Shown here: positions 60,214 to 64,000 of the stretch, in pieces
Layout: each line of letters starts with the position of its first letter
Position numbering within the stretch: position 1 is the stretch's first letter
Assembly: GCA_021234155.1 (NCBI GenBank)
Contig: JAJEKV010000030.1
Coordinates: forward strand, 692,901 to 756,900
Origin: Isoetes taiwanensis
Lineage: Eukaryota; Streptophyta; Lycopodiopsida; Isoetales; Isoetaceae
Direction: 5' to 3'
Length of the DNA: 64,000 bases
Translations under genes and position numbers: made by a program
Notes under the pieces: generated by a model
What the model was told of the DNA's origin: nothing
Databases searched by the model: none
Seen by the model: the letters and a program-made list of their open reading frames with translations, nothing else

Positions 60214-60826
60214 CGATCTAAATCACTGCTTCTAGCATCTTCTAAATCTCCGAATTTGGCATACGTTTCTATAATAAGGTTTCTTAAGAAGGTATTTTTC
60301 TTCGGTTTACCTTGTGAAATTTGGTGATGAAGCGCCTTGGCAGCAGAAAGGTCACTGGGTTCTCCTCTAATCCTTGCTCAACCACTGGGTTCTCCTCGCG
60401 CCTCACAAATCCGACCTCACTCACAAATCCGACCTCTCAACTCTATCCGACGCCGCAAGCGCTCCATGCCATGATTCAAGATTAGGTCTGTGTTTAGCAG
60501 GGGATGAAAGAAATGAACACGAACACTGTTCTGTATATTTGTCAGGTGTTCTTTACAAAAAACGGAATAAAAAAACGGCTGATACGGCGTATTTCCTAAA
60601 AAAAAACGGTGTTTTTGGTTACCATTTTTGGAATGAACCGTTGTCCATATTTTATACGGTTTTCTTTTAAAATCTGTATTTTCTGTATTATACGTTAAAT
60701 ATGGCCGTTTTTGGTAACTATGGTCATAGTACACAAATGAACAGATTTGTTCATGTATTTTATTTCACTTTACTTCTTTAGGCAAGAAATTGCAAAAGAT
60801 AATAATTAAGACTTATGATAAATGTG

Positions 60827-60911
60827 TGACGTTCCACGTATTTATATGCCTTTTGGGTATAAATACATGACACGTCACTATGAATAATTAATGGTGCATT
60901 AATTATTCATA
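60827..60911 (+). repeat. Two adjacent hairpins at the LTR start
   Basis: Hairpin 1 has arms 60827-60846 and 60858-60877, pairing at 17 of 20 positions across an 11-base loop. Hairpin 2 has arms 60879-60893 and 60897-60911, a perfect 15-bp stem with loop GTG. They are separated by one base. Confidence 0.85.
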
Positions 60912-61138
60912 AGCTAAGGGTAGCTATGTTAATCATCAATTATTAAGGTGGAAACCTAACCCAAAATCCTAATTCTAGGGCTTAACCTTATTAAAATGGC
61001 TACAATGTTAAATTAATTAATGATAACCAATCTAGAATTGCCACCTGGCCCAAATCGATTGGGCAAGGCAGACCTGCTAACTTGGGACACCCAAATTGGG
61101 GATTCCCCAATTTGCCCCAATTCGATTTGGGGGCAGTT

Positions 61139-61162
61139 GGAGGAGGAGGAGGAGGAGGAGGA
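61139..61162 (+). repeat. (GGA)n microsatellite
   Basis: Eight consecutive GGA/GAG trinucleotides inside the LTR. Confidence 0.85.
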
Positions 61163-62367
61163 GCTTGTTCAACCAGCAGGGCTGAGAGATCAGAGATCTA
61201 GCTCAGACACCGGTTAGTAGGCTTAGTTAGCTTGAGATTCTAGCTAGAAATAACCCTTTTTATGAATAGATGTATGGTTAATCTCTATTTTATATTCTAT
61301 TCAAAGCTATGGATGGATGGATGTATAAGGATAGCTCTCTTTCTGTTCCTCATGTGTTGCATGGGTCAAAAAGGGGTAGAGACCTAAAGGCCATCTAGAA
61401 GTAGAGATGTCTTAGTTAGATACCTTAAAACCCAATAATTGCAACATGTGCACAGGAGCCCACCTGGCTGTGGATGTTATGTTGTGATTCAGCACTAGAT
61501 AACGGGTATGATGGCGAAACGGGAATGGGATCCTGCCTAGCATGGCTACAGAATTCCTATAGTGTGCTAGGCTTATAGTCGGTCAGTGAAGGGGCCAGGC
61601 ATGGGTCTGACACTCCCTGGATCGCAGGATACCTGCCTATAGGGACGTCCTGGGCTCAAACGGGCATGGTAATCCGGCCTTTAGATTTAAGGGAGTAAGT
61701 TGGGTACGGATGCGGGGGCTGTTGAAGTGGCACGTGTCCTCTAGCACACCCAGGGATCCATTGTTCCCAGGGAGGGGATGTCTCCTTATTCCCTAACCTG
61801 CCTCATCGGACCAGGGTGTAACCCGGAGTAGCCTCATGGGATGATTCCATGAGATTGCATCTCTAGAAGGCTACAATCACGCCATAGCATGTTTCAGCTT
61901 ATCTGCAAAGTGTGCACAGGAGGGGCGGATGGAGTGGACTACCCTAGCCATTGTTCTATGCCAGCCAATGCCATGTTATACCTCTGTCTATTGTTATTCG
62001 AAGGCCTTGATCATCAGTCGACCCCCTTGAGTCTGAGCCCGAGGTAGAAGCCTTATTTATGGTGCATTTCCTTTATTAGTTGATATTCTGTTGTATTCGT
62101 ATTGATGATATGGGTCACCCTTTGTGGTGGTATATTATTTATTTGTATTGTTGCCAGGTGCTAACATGTATGTATGCGTCCGCTATATAGGATTCCCATA
62201 GAAGGCGTGGGACGAATCACACCTCTGTGTCCTTCACCTAGACACTTGCCCATCACAAGTGGACCGAGTTAGGCAGAGGGCCTATTTGTGGTGATGGAGT
62301 CGCTATGGAGGGGAATTTCCCGTATTTATACGATGGGAGCATCGTATAGGTTCGGGGAGCGTCATAG

Positions 62368-62380
62368 TGGTATCAGAGCC
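62368..62380 (+). other. Primer-binding site for initiator tRNA-Met
   Basis: TGGTATCAGAGCC is complementary to the 3' end of plant initiator tRNA-Met and sits 3 bases after the LTR. It would prime minus-strand DNA synthesis of the retrotransposon. Immediately downstream (62381-62403) ATGATTTTGG-TAGA-CCAAATCAT forms a hairpin. Confidence 0.85.
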
Positions 62381-64000
62381 ATGATTTTGGTAGACCAAAT
62401 CATAGCACTGGCCATATTCTAACTTGTTAGTTCGATAGTTAGTAGGGGATTTTAATCTAGGATAAATTATTCCAATTCCATAGGTGGTATGTATATTTGA
62501 CCTAGTTATGGGAGGATTAAGCTAGTTAGGAATTAAGGCGTGAGCCTTTAAAATCAAATATGTTAAGTTTTCAGAGAAAAAGAGGTCCCTTGTTTCCACA
62601 GGCCATAACGTTCTCTAGCTAACTCGGATGGACGCGATTTTTGCTAGCGTGTCGGGCACGGTCTAATTACTCTAGGGGCACCAGTATCTGGCATAAAAAT
62701 GGCATCAAATGGGGCCAGGAGCACAGAGTGCTCCGCTTGCATTTTGGCGTCTTAGAATTAAAAAAGAAACGTATATTTTGCTAGCGGCGCATCCATATAA
62801 AAACACGTATTTCTGCCATATAAAAAAAAGTTTTGAAAAAAAAAATGAATTTTAAAATAAGATGACGGTTACTTTCTTTTGGTTCCTATCATTCCTACTT
62901 GCGTCCTTGCCCATCCGCCATAACCGCCACAGAAGAGCTTGCTCCCCCTAACCCTGTGCTTGACCTCCGCCACTACCAGCGCCTCGTTTCGAACCTTATT
63001 CCACCACCCAGCCAAACCCTTTACTAACACGATAAGCCTCCTTTCAGTGGATATAAGAGTCTCTTGTCATACTTAACCAATAGTATCTCTGTTTCTCTAG
63101 TAAGACTTCTGTCTAGTAATCACCCTTCCTTAAACCAACGCTGTGGTGGCAACGAATCCGCCGGATTTGTGCGACCATGGTGAGATCGGAGTAACCTAAG
63201 GATTCTTACTATCACTATGGAATGGTTCCCGCAACCATATCGACGAACTTTCACGCTGAGCGATGGAAGGGAACTCCTCGGAGTAAGACAGACATTATAA
63301 TTAACGTTGTTTCTCTTTAATGTCTAAGCCTTGACTCATCTCATTTCCCAAAGAAATGATCTCTCTTGGCCCAATTGACTAGGGACTGCCATGCAACTCC
63401 CCTCTAGACCATGGGTTTGAATTTCCTTAATATATCAAACAATAGTTTTTCTCAATGGTCGTGTTCAGCAATGTAAAGTGGTGGGGGCAGGACCCATCTG
63501 GGTGTGTTGTAAAGTGTCACATGTCTGATAGGACGCTGCCTTGTGGCGTGACGTTAAAATCTCTTCTTCTATGGATCGCTTCCCTAGATCGCGATACATA
63601 CTCTATAATATATAGTGACTGCTTGTGTTGAAACCCCCACAGCGATGCCAATACTATACTCTAATTTATCTAAAGTACAAGCTTTAGTATTAATTTGTGC
63701 CAAACTTCACGTCCTATATGGCCGTGATTAATTCTCTCTGTCACACGCCTGTCAAATTGACGATGGCCTATCCTCTTCTGGAGTTGTTCTACCGTAAGGG
63801 TCTAATGGCATCCGACCATTGTTGAATAGTCATCTCCTTCTAGGGTATCTAGATATGGTTGGGGCAAAGTGTTTTGAACCATTACTTTAGTCCCAAAACG
63901 TCGTTAAGTTCCACAAATAAACTTACATATTCTAAGGGATTATGTGGATATCCCAAAGGACAGTACCATTCAAAGACCTCTCAAGAGAGCCCTCTTCTAT
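62381..64000 (+). other. LTR retrotransposon internal leader, no gag found
   Basis: The 1.6 kb after the primer site shows no gag, protease or polymerase motif in any frame I read. Stops are frequent in all frames. It could be a long untranslated leader with gag further right, or a non-autonomous (LARD-like) element. The superfamily (Copia or Gypsy) cannot be told from this part. Confidence 0.45.

Larger units (their letters stand above)
56663..60722 (-). mobile_element. Complete hAT transposon, 4,060 bp
   Basis: GTCATAGT (56655-56662 and 60723-60730) flanks the element, an exact 8-bp target duplication as expected of hAT. The terminal inverted repeats are CATAGTTACCAAA at 56663-56675 and its complement at 60710-60722, 13 bases with no mismatch. 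The right subterminal region (60560-60700) carries many ACGG/CCGT words, likely transposase-binding repeats. Inside, on the minus strand, are a nearly complete hAT transposase (57200-59279) and a protein-kinase fragment (59848-60213). A 56-bp tandem repeat lies in the 3' part at 56789-56900. The transposase is broken, so the copy is non-autonomous now, yet ends and duplication are intact, so insertion is not ancient. Confidence 0.93.
60827..62364 (+). mobile_element. 5' LTR of an LTR retrotransposon, ~1,538 bp
   Basis: It starts TGACGTTCC (60827) and ends GGAGCGTCA (62364), an imperfect short inverted repeat with TG...CA ends. Three bases later is the primer-binding site. A (GGA)n run lies at 61139-61162. 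The LTR shows no significant open frame. Start at 60827 is favoured because its complement matches the other end; TGTGTGACG two to four bases earlier is an alternative. The second LTR lies beyond the window, so LTR identity (age) and target duplication (candidate ATGTG at 60822-60826) cannot be checked. Confidence 0.75.

Overview
This window looks like nuclear DNA of a land plant with a large, repeat-rich genome. The recognisable proteins are a plant F-box protein, a trichome-birefringence-like (TBL) acyltransferase, ribophorin I (OST1) and a PUB1/UFD2-type U-box ligase, and the mobile elements are typical of plants: L1-type and RTE-type LINEs, hAT, Mutator-like, and an LTR element primed by initiator tRNA-Met. 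Gymnosperm, fern or another large-genome lineage is possible, but the sequence does not settle which. I found no host gene that is clearly intact. Every gene-like stretch has frameshifts, stop codons or missing parts.

Layout. 1-1.62 kb: nothing recognised. 1.62-7.06 kb: a Mutator-like element with long inverted ends and a broken minus-strand transposase. 7.06-14 kb: relatively GC-rich, no recognisable gene. 14.26-14.95 kb: four diverged tandem units of about 180 bp. 18.06-19.15 kb: F-box pseudogene. 20.9-25.3 kb: T-rich, full of small repeats. 27.33-29.46 kb: minus-strand L1 remnant with a YADD motif. 29.47-30.18 kb: element made of TTAACTTAA-like words. 30.87-31.57 kb: minisatellite, heat-shock-element-like cluster and SINE-like piece. 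34.47-38.25 kb: inverted-repeat-bounded segment. 38.7-40.38 kb: RTE-type LINE split into opposite orientations. 40.5-42.6 kb: tandem pair of about 499-bp repeats, one interrupted by a truncated L1.

43.9-51.6 kb carries three decayed gene copies on the minus strand: an OST1 fragment, a TBL pseudogene and a nearly full-length UFD2/PUB1 pseudogene. 51.9-52.7 kb holds a 64-bp tandem repeat and a complete 441-bp MITE with a 9-bp target duplication. 56.66-60.72 kb is a complete hAT transposon (13-bp inverted ends, 8-bp target duplication). It has a nearly whole but inactivated transposase and also contains a piece of a Ser/Thr protein kinase, apparently captured host sequence. 60.83 kb to the end is the left part of an LTR retrotransposon: an LTR of about 1.54 kb with two strong hairpins at its start, then a tRNA-Met primer site.

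The genes do not form an operon or pathway. The window records layered transposition, gene-fragment capture and decay. I see no new defence or metabolic system. The best leads are the hAT element carrying kinase sequence, the LTR-start hairpins, the filled/empty site pair for the L1, and the surviving U-box reading frame.
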